Source: Variovorax sp. PAMC26660
GTDB taxonomy: Bacteria > Pseudomonadota > Gammaproteobacteria > Burkholderiales > Burkholderiaceae_C
DNA: 64,000 nt
Assembly (NCBI RefSeq): GCF_014302995.1
Contig: NZ_CP060295.1
Span: forward strand, 2,480,001 to 2,544,000
Direction of reading: 5' to 3'
Shown: positions 7,941-15,801 of the stretch, in pieces
How positions within the stretch are numbered: the stretch's first letter is position 1
Layout of the letters: every line of letters begins with the position of its first letter
Notes under the pieces: model-generated
Told to the model about the DNA's origin: nothing
Seen by the model: only the letters and a program-made list of their open reading frames with translations
Databases searched by the model: none
Translations under genes and position numbers: made by a program

Positions 7941-8402
7941 TCATCCCAGCCGCTTGCGCAGAAAGACGCGAGTGCGTTGTTCCAGCACCAGCCGCTTGTA
8001 TTCCACATAGCCAATGCGTTCGTAGAGCGCGCGGTTCTCGGTCATCTTCTCGTTGGTGAAAAGGTAGATCGAGTCGTAGCCTTGCCGCAGCGCTTCGCGC
8101 TCCGCCAGTTCGAGCAACGCGCGGCCCACGCCCGTGCCCTGCTGTTGTGGCAGCACGGCAATGACGTCGATCAGAAAGCCTTCGTCGGTGGTGTCGAGCA
8201 CCAGCGCGGCCACCACCTGGGCCTGCTGTGTGGCGACCCAGACCTGCGCGCTTGCAATGGCTGCGCCGTAGTCCTTCGCCATCGGGATGGGCGTGAGACC
8301 CAGGCGCGGGATATAGATGCGGAAGGCTTCAATGGCGCACACGGAAACCGCATCCGCATCGGCGGCATCCGCTCGCCGCAATGTCCACGCGGCAGTGCTC
8401 AT
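7941..8402 (-). CDS. GNAT family N-acetyltransferase
   Basis: A 153-residue acetyltransferase. The acetyl-CoA loop is LPQQQGTGVGRALLELAE, preceded by the FLIDVIAV strand and followed by TENRALYERIGYVEYKRLVL, the C-terminal strand-helix of GNAT proteins. The ATG at 8402 is chosen because it overlaps the stop codon of the RidA-family gene as ATGA (8399-8402), a normal sign of translational coupling. The two therefore form a small operon with RidA first. The substrate cannot be inferred. Its 3' end runs into the gap that holds repeat copy 1. Confidence 0.87.
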   Translation of the reverse strand: MSTAAWTLRRADAADADAVSVCAIEAFRIYIPRLGLTPIPMAKDYGAAIASAQVWVATQQAQVVAALVLDTTDEGFLIDVIAVLPQQQGTGVGRALLELAEREALRQGYDSIYLFTNEKMTENRALYERIGYVEYKRLVLEQRTRVFLRKRLG

Positions 8403-8884
8403 GCCGCGACCTCCACTTCGCCTTCGATCTCGACCGGGATGTTGAACGGCAACTCGGCCATGCCCACGGCACTGCGCGCATGCGCGCCGATGTCGGGACC
8501 GAAAAGTTCGAGGATGAGGTCTGAAAAACCGTTGATGACGGCCGGTTGCCTGTCGAAGCCCGGAGCCGAAGCGACCATGCCGAACACGCGCGTCCATGCG
8601 GTGATGCGGTCGAGATCGCCGAGCGCGCGTTGCAGGCTGCCCAGCATCGCCAGTGTGGTGAGGCGTGCGGCTGTGTAGCCCTGTTCGACGGTCAGTTCAC
8701 GGCCCAGTTTGCCGAGTGGCGTGGCGATGGTGCCGTCGGCGTTGAGCGGGCCGTGGCCCGAGATCAGTGCACGGCTGCCGACGACGCGCACGAACTGGAA
8801 AGGCAACACCACGCCGGGTGGTGGCGTGATGGTGGGCGGAAGCACAAGGCCGAGTGCGGCCAGTCGTTGCGCGATGCGGGCCAT
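8399..8884 (-). CDS. RidA / YjgF family protein
   Basis: A 161-residue protein of the RidA (YjgF/YER057c/UK114) family, in the subgroup that keeps a longer N-terminus. Recognisable parts are LPFQFVRVVGSRALISGHGP, GYTAARLTTLAMLGSLQRAL, the RVFGMVASAPGF strand and the C-terminal HARSAVGMAELPFNIPVEIE, which holds the arginine (in ARSAVG) that binds carboxylates in deaminating members. Classical RidA hydrolyses reactive enamine or imine intermediates; whether this longer member does so is not certain. It is first in a two-gene unit with the acetyltransferase. Confidence 0.88.
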   Translation of the reverse strand: MARIAQRLAALGLVLPPTITPPPGVVLPFQFVRVVGSRALISGHGPLNADGTIATPLGKLGRELTVEQGYTAARLTTLAMLGSLQRALGDLDRITAWTRVFGMVASAPGFDRQPAVINGFSDLILELFGPDIGAHARSAVGMAELPFNIPVEIEGEVEVAA

Positions 8885-8981
8885 GACGTTTCTTTCTCTT
8901 CGGTCGGAAGATGGATGCGTCGCCGCATCTTGCCATGGCCTATTTCACATCCACGGCGCTCGGGTAGCGCCGCGAGGCCTG

Positions 8982-10085
8982 TCAGGCCAGTGCCGGATAG
9001 TCCGTGTAGCCCTTTGCGCCGCCGCCGTACATCGTGGCCTTGTCCAGGTCGTTCAGCGGTGCGTTCTCGCGCAGGCGGCGCACGAGGTCGGGGTTGGAAA
9101 TGAAGGGCTTGCCGAAGGCCACGAGGTCGTCGCCTTCCTTGAGCGCTTCTTCCGCCAGCGGGCGGTCGTAGCCGTTGTTGACCATCCATGCGCCCTTGCC
9201 ACCGGCTTCGCGATACGCGGCCTTGAGGGCTTCGTAGTCGAAGGGGCGGTCCTCGATCTCGCGCGGGCCGCCGGTGGCGCCTTCGATGATGTGGATGTAG
9301 GCCAGGTTGAGCGTGGCGAGATGCTTCACCACGTAGGTGAAGAGCGGCTGCGGGTTGCTGTCGTGCACGTCGTTGGCGGGCGTGACGGGCGACAGGCGGA
9401 TGCCGGTCTTGCCGCCGCCGACCGCGTCGACCACGGCGCGCGTGGCTTCGAGCAGCAGGCGGGCGCGGTTCTCGATGCGGCCGCCGTAGTCGTCGGTGCG
9501 CTTGTTGCTGCCGTCTTTCAAGAACTGGTCGAGCAGGTAGCCGTTGGCGCCGTGGAGTTCCACGCCGTCGAAGCCGGCGGTGTCGACCGCGCTGCGGGCC
9601 GCCACTGCGAAGGCATGGACGATGCCGGGCAGTTCACTGGCGTCGAGCGCGCGCGGCTCGGAGGTCTCGACGAAGGTCGGCACGCCGTCCTTGATGAGCA
9701 CGGTCTTGGTCTTGGCGGTGATGGCCGAGGGCGCGACGGGCTTTCCGCCATCGGGTTGCAGTTCGGTGTGCGAGACGCGGCCCACGTGCCACAGCTGCAC
9801 GACGATCTTGCCGTCCCTGGCGTGCACGGCGTCGGTCACATGCTTCCAGGCGTCCAGTTGCTCGGTGCCGTAGAGGCCGGGCACGTCGGCGTAGCCCTGG
9901 CCCTGGTGGCTGATGGCAGTGGCTTCGGTGATCAGCAGGCCGGCCGTGGCGCGCTGGCCGTAGTAGTCGGCTGCGATGTCGGGCGGAATCGCGTTGGGCG
10001 AGCGGTTGCGCGTCAGCGGCGCCATCACGATGCGGTTGGCGAGCTTCAGGTCGCCGGCCTGTACGGGGTCGAAGAGGGAGGACAT
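8982..10085 (-). CDS. alkene reductase, Old Yellow Enzyme family (NemA-like)
   Basis: A 367-residue FMN-dependent ene-reductase that reduces activated C=C bonds, and often nitro compounds or quinones, with NAD(P)H. Family marks are MAPLTRNRSPN near the N-terminus, the ATAISHQGQGY flavin segment, QLWHVGRVSH, the substrate-binding HGANGYLLDQFL with the His-x-x-Asn pair, the RTDDYGGRIENRARL block and the C-terminal FGKPFISNPDLVRRL. The length is normal. The gene stands alone, 97 nt upstream of the RidA gene and 84 nt from the end of the GntR-type regulator gene, all on the minus strand. It may belong to electrophile defence; no operator is visible. Confidence 0.93.
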   Translation of the reverse strand: MSSLFDPVQAGDLKLANRIVMAPLTRNRSPNAIPPDIAADYYGQRATAGLLITEATAISHQGQGYADVPGLYGTEQLDAWKHVTDAVHARDGKIVVQLWHVGRVSHTELQPDGGKPVAPSAITAKTKTVLIKDGVPTFVETSEPRALDASELPGIVHAFAVAARSAVDTAGFDGVELHGANGYLLDQFLKDGSNKRTDDYGGRIENRARLLLEATRAVVDAVGGGKTGIRLSPVTPANDVHDSNPQPLFTYVVKHLATLNLAYIHIIEGATGGPREIEDRPFDYEALKAAYREAGGKGAWMVNNGYDRPLAEEALKEGDDLVAFGKPFISNPDLVRRLRENAPLNDLDKATMYGGGAKGYTDYPALA

Positions 10086-10169
10086 CGTGTGTGAGCAAAG
10101 GGAGTGGAAACAGGCCGAAGGCTAAGCCCCTGGCCTCAACCCTGCTCTGATGAGGTTGTCCGGTTGCTG

Positions 10170-10994
10170 TTAGGCGTTCGGCGGGAGCGCCAATGCCTCG
10201 GGGATCAGCGCACCGTGGTAGTTGGCCCAGGTGTCGAAGGGCATTTCGACGTCGGACACGAAGCGGTCGCCTCGATACCAGAAGCGCCCGGCGAGCGCGA
10301 TGCGGCCCTGGGTGTCGAAGATGCGGCGCTCCATGTGGGCGATGGGCGTGGCGAAGGAGCAGTGCAGGTACTGTGCGAGGAGCAGATCGGCCGGTGCCAC
10401 GGTGAGCGTCTGCTGCACCTTGTGCATGCGGTCGGCGGCGTATTTGTCGAGCAGGTAGGCGATCTTGTGGTGCTGTTCGCCGTCGGGTGGAAAGAGCGCG
10501 TGGATTTCCGAGGCCACGTGGATCTCGACCAGGCAGAAGGGCTCGCCGCCGTGCACGTGAATCTTGCGGATGAAGGCGTAGTCGTCGTAGGTGGTGCCGC
10601 CGCGCGCGAGGCCTTCGGGCAATGGTTGTTGGCGGCGCTGTTCGAGGATGTCGAAGCGGATGTCGCGGGCACGCGGGTCGTTGATGGCGTTGCGCAGCAG
10701 TGGGTCGGCACCGGAAGACGGCAGTGTGGAAACGAAGGTGCCGCGTCCGCGCTGGCTGGTGATCAGTCCTTCGCGTGCCAGCACACCGTAGGCTTGTCGC
10801 ACGGTGACTCTTGCGAGCTTGTAGTCGGTGGCGAGTTGCGCGACGGTCGGCAACTGCTGGCCGCTTTGCAGTTCGCCGTGCGTGATGCGGTGGCGCAGAA
10901 CGCTGGCGAGCTGCAGGTACTGCGTGACGCCCGTGCCATGTTCTCCGCCCAGGGGTGAAGGCGAAGCGGGGGAAGACGGGGCGGGGAGGGTCAT
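10170..10994 (-). CDS. GntR-family regulator, HutC subfamily (UTRA domain)
   Basis: A 274-residue transcription factor. The winged helix-turn-helix is at about residues 20-90 (YLQLASVLRHRITHGELQSG, VTVRQAYGVLAREGLITSQRG) and the UTRA effector domain follows (LARGGTTYDDYAFIRKIHV to DVEMPFDTWANYHG). The ATG at 10994 is chosen. A longer frame beginning with GTG at 11072 has its first codons inside hairpin A of repeat copy 2 and is judged artefactual. The leading region is Pro/Ser-rich before the fold begins. It lies downstream of the CoA-transferase operon on the same strand, separated by the repeat, so it is the likely regulator of that operon, by analogy with HutC-type control of catabolic genes. 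Confidence 0.9.
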   Translation of the reverse strand: MTLPAPSSPASPSPLGGEHGTGVTQYLQLASVLRHRITHGELQSGQQLPTVAQLATDYKLARVTVRQAYGVLAREGLITSQRGRGTFVSTLPSSGADPLLRNAINDPRARDIRFDILEQRRQQPLPEGLARGGTTYDDYAFIRKIHVHGGEPFCLVEIHVASEIHALFPPDGEQHHKIAYLLDKYAADRMHKVQQTLTVAPADLLLAQYLHCSFATPIAHMERRIFDTQGRIALAGRFWYRGDRFVSDVEMPFDTWANYHGALIPEALALPPNA

Positions 10995-11350
10995 GTCGGG
11001 GTTTTTTACTGCGCGTTGTGTTGTTGTGGGGTGCTTGGGGTCGGGTTCATTCGGGGCGAGTGCGAATGACACCGGGAGCTCCCCTCCGCGAATGTCCCCC
11101 GCTTCGCTCCTCCTTTATTTCGCTGCGGGGAGCACCCGGTGTCATTCGCACATGGACACGCTGCTGGTGATCGCCGATCAACGACGGCTCTGTCCAACGC
11201 TCGCGCCGATACGGGGCTCTTTTTCGCGAAATAAAGGAGGAGCGAAGCGGGGGACATTCGCGAAAAAGAGCACCGTGTCGGCGTGAGCGTCGCCCTGAAC
11301 AGCAGCGTTCGAAACGCACAACGCGAAGAACAGAAAAGCAGGTTCTCATC
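10995..11350. other. gene-free stretch holding repeat copy 2
   Basis: The 356 bases between the GntR-type gene and the Bug-protein gene consist mainly of repeat copy 2 (11044-11305). The roughly 50 bases beside the regulator start contain a T-run but no clear promoter; the 45 bases next to the Bug stop have no recognisable terminator. Confidence 0.7.
11044..11305 (-). repeat. composite double-hairpin repeat, copy 2
   Basis: Plus-strand order is hairpin A (arms 11060-11084 and 11127-11151) then hairpin B (outer arms 11199-11214 and 11273-11288). Core copies are at 11088-11123 and, inverted, at 11226-11261. The right end is a clean CGCCCTGAACAGCAG at 11291-11305; the left counterpart is degenerate (GGTTCATTCGGGGCG). 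One A-arm difference, GGGAGCT for GGGTGCT, is shared with the homologous arm of copy 5. Orientation agrees with both flanking genes. Confidence 0.92.
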
Positions 11351-12346
11351 CTATGGATTGTCGATATGCAGCGAGCGGATGAATGGTACCCACCGTGCGC
11401 GCTCGGCCCTGCCATAGGCCTCGGCCTGCGCCGGCGTGGTCGGCCCGAGCGGGTCCGATGCACCTTGTGCAAGCCGCGCCTGCACGGCCGGCAATGCGAG
11501 CGCCTGGTTCAACGCGGTATTGAGCTTGGCAAGCACCTCGGGCGGCGTACCGGCTGGCGCCATCAGGTCGTTCCACGTGTAGGCCTCGTAGTCGTGCAGG
11601 CCCTGCTCGGCGAAGGTTGGCAACGTGGGGGCCATCGGGCTGCGCTTGTTGCCCGAGATGGCGAGCATTTTCAGCTTGCCCTGCCTGGCGAGCGGTGCCG
11701 TCGAGATCAGGCCGTCGAACAGCAACTGCACGTGGCCGCCCGACAGGTCGACCAGCGCGGCGCCGTTGCCCTTGTAGGGCACGTGCAGCAGCTGCACGCC
11801 AGCGGCCTTCGCGAAGGCCTCGCCGACGATGTGGCTGATGGAGCCTGGGCCGCCCGAGCCGTAGCTCACCTGTCCGGGCTTGGCCTTTGCGAGCGCGATG
11901 AGTTCCTTCAGCGTGCCGGGCATGTCGGCACTGCCCACCAGCACGAGCGGCGTGCGAGAGACGAGGCCGATGGCGTGCAGGTCTTTCTCGACGTCGAAGG
12001 GCAGCGAGCGGTACAGGCCCACGTTCATCACGAGCTGCGAGCTGGTGCCCAGGCCGATGGTGTAGCCATCGGGCGCGGCCTTGGCGACGGCTTCGGTGCC
12101 GATCACGCCACCACCGCCGCCACGGTTCTCCACCACCACGCTCTGGCCGAGGCTCTGCGTCATGGCGATCGCGAGTTCGCGTGCGATGGTGTCGTTGCCG
12201 CTGCCGGTGCTGAAGGAGACGATCAGGCGGATAGGCCTGGCGGGCCACGCCGGCTGCGCGAAGACATGCAATGGCGCACCGAGCGTTGCAGCAGCAGCGG
12301 CGCAGCCGAGCATGAGCCGGCGCCGCTGAAGGCGCGCGGTGTTCAT
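11351..12346 (-). CDS. Bug-family tripartite tricarboxylate transporter substrate-binding protein
   Basis: A 331-residue periplasmic binding protein. The N-terminus is a twin-arginine type signal (RRRLMLGCAAAAATLGAP, cleavage expected after HVFA). The mature start WPARPIRLIVSFSTGSGNDT and the VVVENRGGGGGVIGTEAVAK block are the signature of Bug proteins, which bind carboxylated ligands between two lobes. Its ATG at 12346 overlaps the stop of the AtuA-like gene (12343) as ATGA, so it is the last gene of the acyl-CoA operon and may capture the substrate of that pathway. No TctA/TctB membrane partners are next to it, as is common for Bug proteins in this group. Confidence 0.93.
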   Translation of the reverse strand: MNTARLQRRRLMLGCAAAAATLGAPLHVFAQPAWPARPIRLIVSFSTGSGNDTIARELAIAMTQSLGQSVVVENRGGGGGVIGTEAVAKAAPDGYTIGLGTSSQLVMNVGLYRSLPFDVEKDLHAIGLVSRTPLVLVGSADMPGTLKELIALAKAKPGQVSYGSGGPGSISHIVGEAFAKAAGVQLLHVPYKGNGAALVDLSGGHVQLLFDGLISTAPLARQGKLKMLAISGNKRSPMAPTLPTFAEQGLHDYEAYTWNDLMAPAGTPPEVLAKLNTALNQALALPAVQARLAQGASDPLGPTTPAQAEAYGRAERARWVPFIRSLHIDNP

Positions 12347-14175
12347 GGCAGCAGGGCGAGCAGGGCCGTGCTCACGCGCACCGGCACGGCGAGCAGGATC
12401 TGCCCCATGCCCTTGCCGAGCGGGTCGTTGCGCAGCGACGCCATGCCACCGCCGCCGAGCGCCTGTTCGCAGACGAAGTTGAAGGCGTCGATGCCGGGCA
12501 CGTCGTAGCGCGTGACGCGGCCCTTCACCAGATGTGCGAGCCATTCGGCCACGCGAGCTTCTGTGAGTTGCTCGCGCAGCAGCGGCAGCAGGGCGGGGTG
12601 GCGCGCGATGACGCCGATGTTCGAGGTGTCGCCCTTGTCGCCGCTGCGCGCCCATGCGAGGCGGATCAGCGGGACTTCGATGCAGTCTGCGTTGTCGATT
12701 GCCGCGATGGTCTGCGCGGTTGCCGCAGTGTTCGTCGCGCGTGGTGCGTCGTTGCTTGATGCGCCCTGTGCCTGCGGCACATCCACAGGCGCGCCATCGA
12801 GCGTGACGTGTGCCTGCACGCGGCTTTTGTCGAGCAGGAAGGCGTACTGCCGTATCGACGGCGAGACCGATGCACGCCCGCCACCCGATCCCGTGGTGCC
12901 CGGTGCCCATGAGGTGCCGGCGGGCGCGACCTCGCGCGCGAAGAGTTCCAGTGCCTCCTTGCGCGGATGCGTCACCGCGAGCCGCAGGATGGCTTCGCGC
13001 GTTTGCGTGGCTTGTGCGTGGGGTCCGTAGCAGGACTCGGCGCCGAGCACTTCGAGTTGCGTGCCGCTGTAGGGACCGAATCCGTACTGCGCGAACAGCG
13101 TGCCTGTGCGCGCGAGGATGGCCTCGCCAGTGCGCCCGGCCTTCGCCACCGCATCGAAGCCCACGATGGTGAGCTGGGCCGAGGTCTTGAAGCCGTCGAC
13201 GTACGTGGCGCAGACCTTGTAGGTCGCGGTCGGTGCGCGGCCGCGTGCGCCATGCACCGCCACGCGATGTTCGCCAGCCTGCGCGATGCGCACCTGCGTG
13301 AAGTCGGCCACCACGTCGGGCAGCAGGTAGGCCGCGGGGTCGCCGATTTCGTAGAGCAATTGCTCGCCCACCACCGCGGGCGTGAGCTTGCCGCCGGTGC
13401 CTGCGGGCTTGGTGACGACGAAGCTGCCGTCGGCCTTGCATTCGACGATGGGGTAGCCGATGTTGGGCCAGTCGGGCACGGTGTCCCAGTCGGTGTGCAG
13501 GCCGCCTGTCGCCTGGCAGCCGCATTCGATGATGTGGCCCGCGAGGCTGCCAGCCGCCAGCAGGTCGTGGTCGCCAGGTTGCCAGCCGAACTCGTGCATC
13601 AACACGCCGAGCGTGACGGCGGAGTCCACGCAGCGGCCGGTGATGACCACCTGTGCGCCGGCATCGAGCGCCGCCTGCACGGGTCGCGCGCCGAGGTAAG
13701 CGTTGGCAGTGAGCACGCGTTCGGGCAAGGCTGTGCCACTCTGCAGCTCGCGCACCGGCGGTTGCGACTGTCGCAGCTCGGGCAGCAGGGGCGACACGTC
13801 GTCACCGCTCACCACCGCGATCTTCAGTGCGATGCCTTGCTCGGCTGCGAGCGCGGCCAACGCATCGGCACAGCCTTGCGGATTGACGCCGCCTGCATTG
13901 CTCACGACGCGGATGCCCTGCTTCACCACGTCCTTGAGCACGGCCTTCATTGCGACAGAAACGAAGTCGGTGGCATAGCCCAGCTCGGGCTTCTTGAGCC
14001 GCGCGCCGGCGAGGATCGACATGGTGAGTTCGGCAAGGTAGTCGAACACGAGGTAGTCGATCTGCCCGCTGGCCACGAGCTGCGGCGCGCCCACGCTGCT
14101 GTCGCCCCAGAAGCCGGAGGCACCGCCGATGCGGACGACGCGATCCTTGTGGTTGTTGCTGGTGCGGCTGTTCAT
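12343..14175 (-). CDS. AtuA-like acyclic terpene utilization family protein (DUF1446)
   Basis: A 610-residue cytoplasmic protein. The N-terminal two thirds are DUF1446 (VRIGGASGFWGDSSVGAPQL, SNAGGVNPQGCADALAALA, ITGRCVDSAVTLG, LAAGSLAGHIIECGCQATGG) and the C-terminal AtuA-type domain begins near residue 500 (EVPLIRLAWARSGDKGDTSN). In Pseudomonas, AtuA belongs to the citronellol/geranyl-CoA pathway, but the reaction is not settled. The ATG at 14175 overlaps the upstream hydratase stop as ATGA; an in-frame start at 14187 is possible. Overlap on both sides shows a tight operon with the two crotonase-fold enzymes and the Bug protein. The natural substrate of the whole operon is not known. Confidence 0.88.
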   Translation of the reverse strand: MNSRTSNNHKDRVVRIGGASGFWGDSSVGAPQLVASGQIDYLVFDYLAELTMSILAGARLKKPELGYATDFVSVAMKAVLKDVVKQGIRVVSNAGGVNPQGCADALAALAAEQGIALKIAVVSGDDVSPLLPELRQSQPPVRELQSGTALPERVLTANAYLGARPVQAALDAGAQVVITGRCVDSAVTLGVLMHEFGWQPGDHDLLAAGSLAGHIIECGCQATGGLHTDWDTVPDWPNIGYPIVECKADGSFVVTKPAGTGGKLTPAVVGEQLLYEIGDPAAYLLPDVVADFTQVRIAQAGEHRVAVHGARGRAPTATYKVCATYVDGFKTSAQLTIVGFDAVAKAGRTGEAILARTGTLFAQYGFGPYSGTQLEVLGAESCYGPHAQATQTREAILRLAVTHPRKEALELFAREVAPAGTSWAPGTTGSGGGRASVSPSIRQYAFLLDKSRVQAHVTLDGAPVDVPQAQGASSNDAPRATNTAATAQTIAAIDNADCIEVPLIRLAWARSGDKGDTSNIGVIARHPALLPLLREQLTEARVAEWLAHLVKGRVTRYDVPGIDAFNFVCEQALGGGGMASLRNDPLGKGMGQILLAVPVRVSTALLALLP

Positions 14176-14957
14176 CGGCCGCTCCATTGCGGCTTGCGCT
14201 TTTCACGGAAGGCGAGCTGGCCTTCCGTGGCGTCTTCGGTGAGGGCGAAGAGGGCGATCTGGCTTTCGGTGAAGGCCATCGATTCTTCAAAAGCCATGGC
14301 CTCGATCTTCTTCATCGTGTAGAGGCCGCGGCGGATGGCGGCGGGCGATTTGTCGAGCATGCGGCCGAGCAGCCATTCGACGCTTTCATCGACGTCGTCG
14401 CTCACGCGGTTGATGAGCCCGTGTTCGAGCGCTTGCGCAGCGGTGATCGGCTCGCCGGTGATGCACATCTCGGACAGCACGCGGCGCGGCAGCAGGCCGC
14501 CGAGCACGCTGAGCACCTGTGCGGGAAAGAGGCCGACTTTGACCTCGGGCAACCCGAACACGGCCTGGCTGCTGGCCACCGCCATGTCGCACATGCCCAT
14601 GATCCCCATGCCGCCAGCCATGCAGGCGCCGTTGACGCGCGCGATGAGCGGCACGGTCGATTGCTTCGCCTGGCGGAAGAGGTTGGCGAAGCCCTGGTAG
14701 GGCTGCGAATGGTCGAACTTGAAGGCGCTGCCGCTTTGCAGGTCGGCGCCCGCGCAGAAGGCCCGCGTGCCGGCGCCGGTGATGACGACGGCGCGCACGG
14801 TGGTGTCGGTGTTGGCCCGTGCGAGCGCGGCGGACAGGCCCGCGAGCACGCCGGGGCTGATGGCGTTGCGGCGCTCTTCGCGGTCGATGGTGAGCCACAT
14901 CACGGACCCGCGCATTTCCTCGCGCAGTTCAGTGGTGGCAGGAGCGGTGTCGGTCAT
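14172..14957 (-). CDS. enoyl-CoA hydratase/isomerase family protein
   Basis: A 261-residue crotonase-fold enzyme. The first oxyanion loop is FCAGADLQSGSAF and the second is NGACMAGGMGIMGMCDMAVAS; the following FGLPEVKVGLFPAQVLSVLG region has Glu at the position that precedes the catalytic segment. The C-terminal AFREKRKPQWSG ending is typical of true hydratases. The ATG at 14957 is used; upstream in-frame sequence is antisense to the previous gene and was excluded. It lies 16 nt after the other hydratase gene. Two crotonases beside a CoA-transferase suggest successive steps on an unsaturated or branched acyl-CoA, but order and substrates are inferred only. Confidence 0.92.
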   Translation of the reverse strand: MTDTAPATTELREEMRGSVMWLTIDREERRNAISPGVLAGLSAALARANTDTTVRAVVITGAGTRAFCAGADLQSGSAFKFDHSQPYQGFANLFRQAKQSTVPLIARVNGACMAGGMGIMGMCDMAVASSQAVFGLPEVKVGLFPAQVLSVLGGLLPRRVLSEMCITGEPITAAQALEHGLINRVSDDVDESVEWLLGRMLDKSPAAIRRGLYTMKKIEAMAFEESMAFTESQIALFALTEDATEGQLAFREKRKPQWSGR

Positions 14958-14973
14958 GCGTCGGGTCCTTGGT

Positions 14974-15801
14974 TCAAGAAGAAGGCGAGGGCGTGGAGGG
15001 CCACTGGAAGCGCGCTGGGCGGCGCTGCGTGAAGTCGTCGATGGCCTGGCGGTGGTCGTCGGTCGTGAAAGCCAAGCCCTGGGCCATGGCTTCGAACTCG
15101 AACATCGCGTCCATGTCGCTGTCGTGCGTGCGCTGCAGGCCCTGCTTGGTGAGCGCGATGGCGGTGGCGGGGCCGTTGGCCAATGCGGCGGCAATGGCTT
15201 GTGCGTGCGGCAGCAGGGCATCGGCGGCGATGACTTCATGGACGATGCCCCAGTCCATCGCGGTCTGCGCATCGAGTTCGCGTGCCGAGAGCATCAGGGC
15301 CTTGGCGCGGTTCAGGCCCACGCTGCGCGCGAGCGTGAAGAGCGAGCCGCAGTCGGGCACGAGACCGACCTTCATGAACGACATGCAAAAGCGCGCGCTC
15401 GGTGCGGCAAGCACGATGTCGGCCGCCAGCGCAAGGCCGAAGCCACCGCCGTAGGCACAGCCTTCGACGGCCGCGATGACGGGCTTGTCGCTTTGCATCA
15501 GCAGGCGCATGCCGGCCTGCGCGTCCTTCATGCGAAGGCGGCCTGCAGCGGCTTCGAGGCGCTCGCTCTCGCGCATGCCTTTGACGTCGCCGCCCGCGCA
15601 GAAGTGGCCGCCGCGTCCGGTGAGGACGATGGCGCGTACCTGTGGGTTGTCGACGGCATTGCGGATGGCGTCGAACATCTGCGCGCGCATTTCGAGGTCG
15701 AAGGCGTTGCGGCGCTCGGGCCGGTCGAGTGCGATGGTGGCGACGTGGCCGTCGATGTCGCAGGCGATGAAGGAGGAGGAAGAGGAAGTGCTGGAGGTCA
15801 T
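14974..15801 (-). CDS. enoyl-CoA hydratase/isomerase family protein
   Basis: A 275-residue crotonase-fold enzyme. Oxyanion-hole loops are HFCAGGDVKGMRES and CAYGGGFGLALAADIVLAA, and the FMKVGLVPDCGSLFTLARSVG block follows. In hydratases the second catalytic Glu lies in this block; here it reads PDCGS, so one acidic residue is an Asp or absent and isomerase or other chemistry is possible. A serine-rich start (SSTSSSSS) precedes the fold. The ATG at 15801 overlaps the CoA-transferase stop by one base. It is the second gene of the operon. Confidence 0.9.
   Translation of the reverse strand: MTSSTSSSSSFIACDIDGHVATIALDRPERRNAFDLEMRAQMFDAIRNAVDNPQVRAIVLTGRGGHFCAGGDVKGMRESERLEAAAGRLRMKDAQAGMRLLMQSDKPVIAAVEGCAYGGGFGLALAADIVLAAPSARFCMSFMKVGLVPDCGSLFTLARSVGLNRAKALMLSARELDAQTAMDWGIVHEVIAADALLPHAQAIAAALANGPATAIALTKQGLQRTHDSDMDAMFEFEAMAQGLAFTTDDHRQAIDDFTQRRPARFQWPSTPSPSS

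Noticed and set aside
10104..10135. AGGCC...GGCCT stem near the end of the GntR-type gene as a terminator
   Set aside because: Only five base pairs, long loop and no U-run.
10995..11072. N-terminal extension of the GntR-type regulator from a GTG at 11072
   Set aside because: The start lies in the hairpin arm of repeat copy 2, and the extension is unlike the family; the ATG at 10994 is used.
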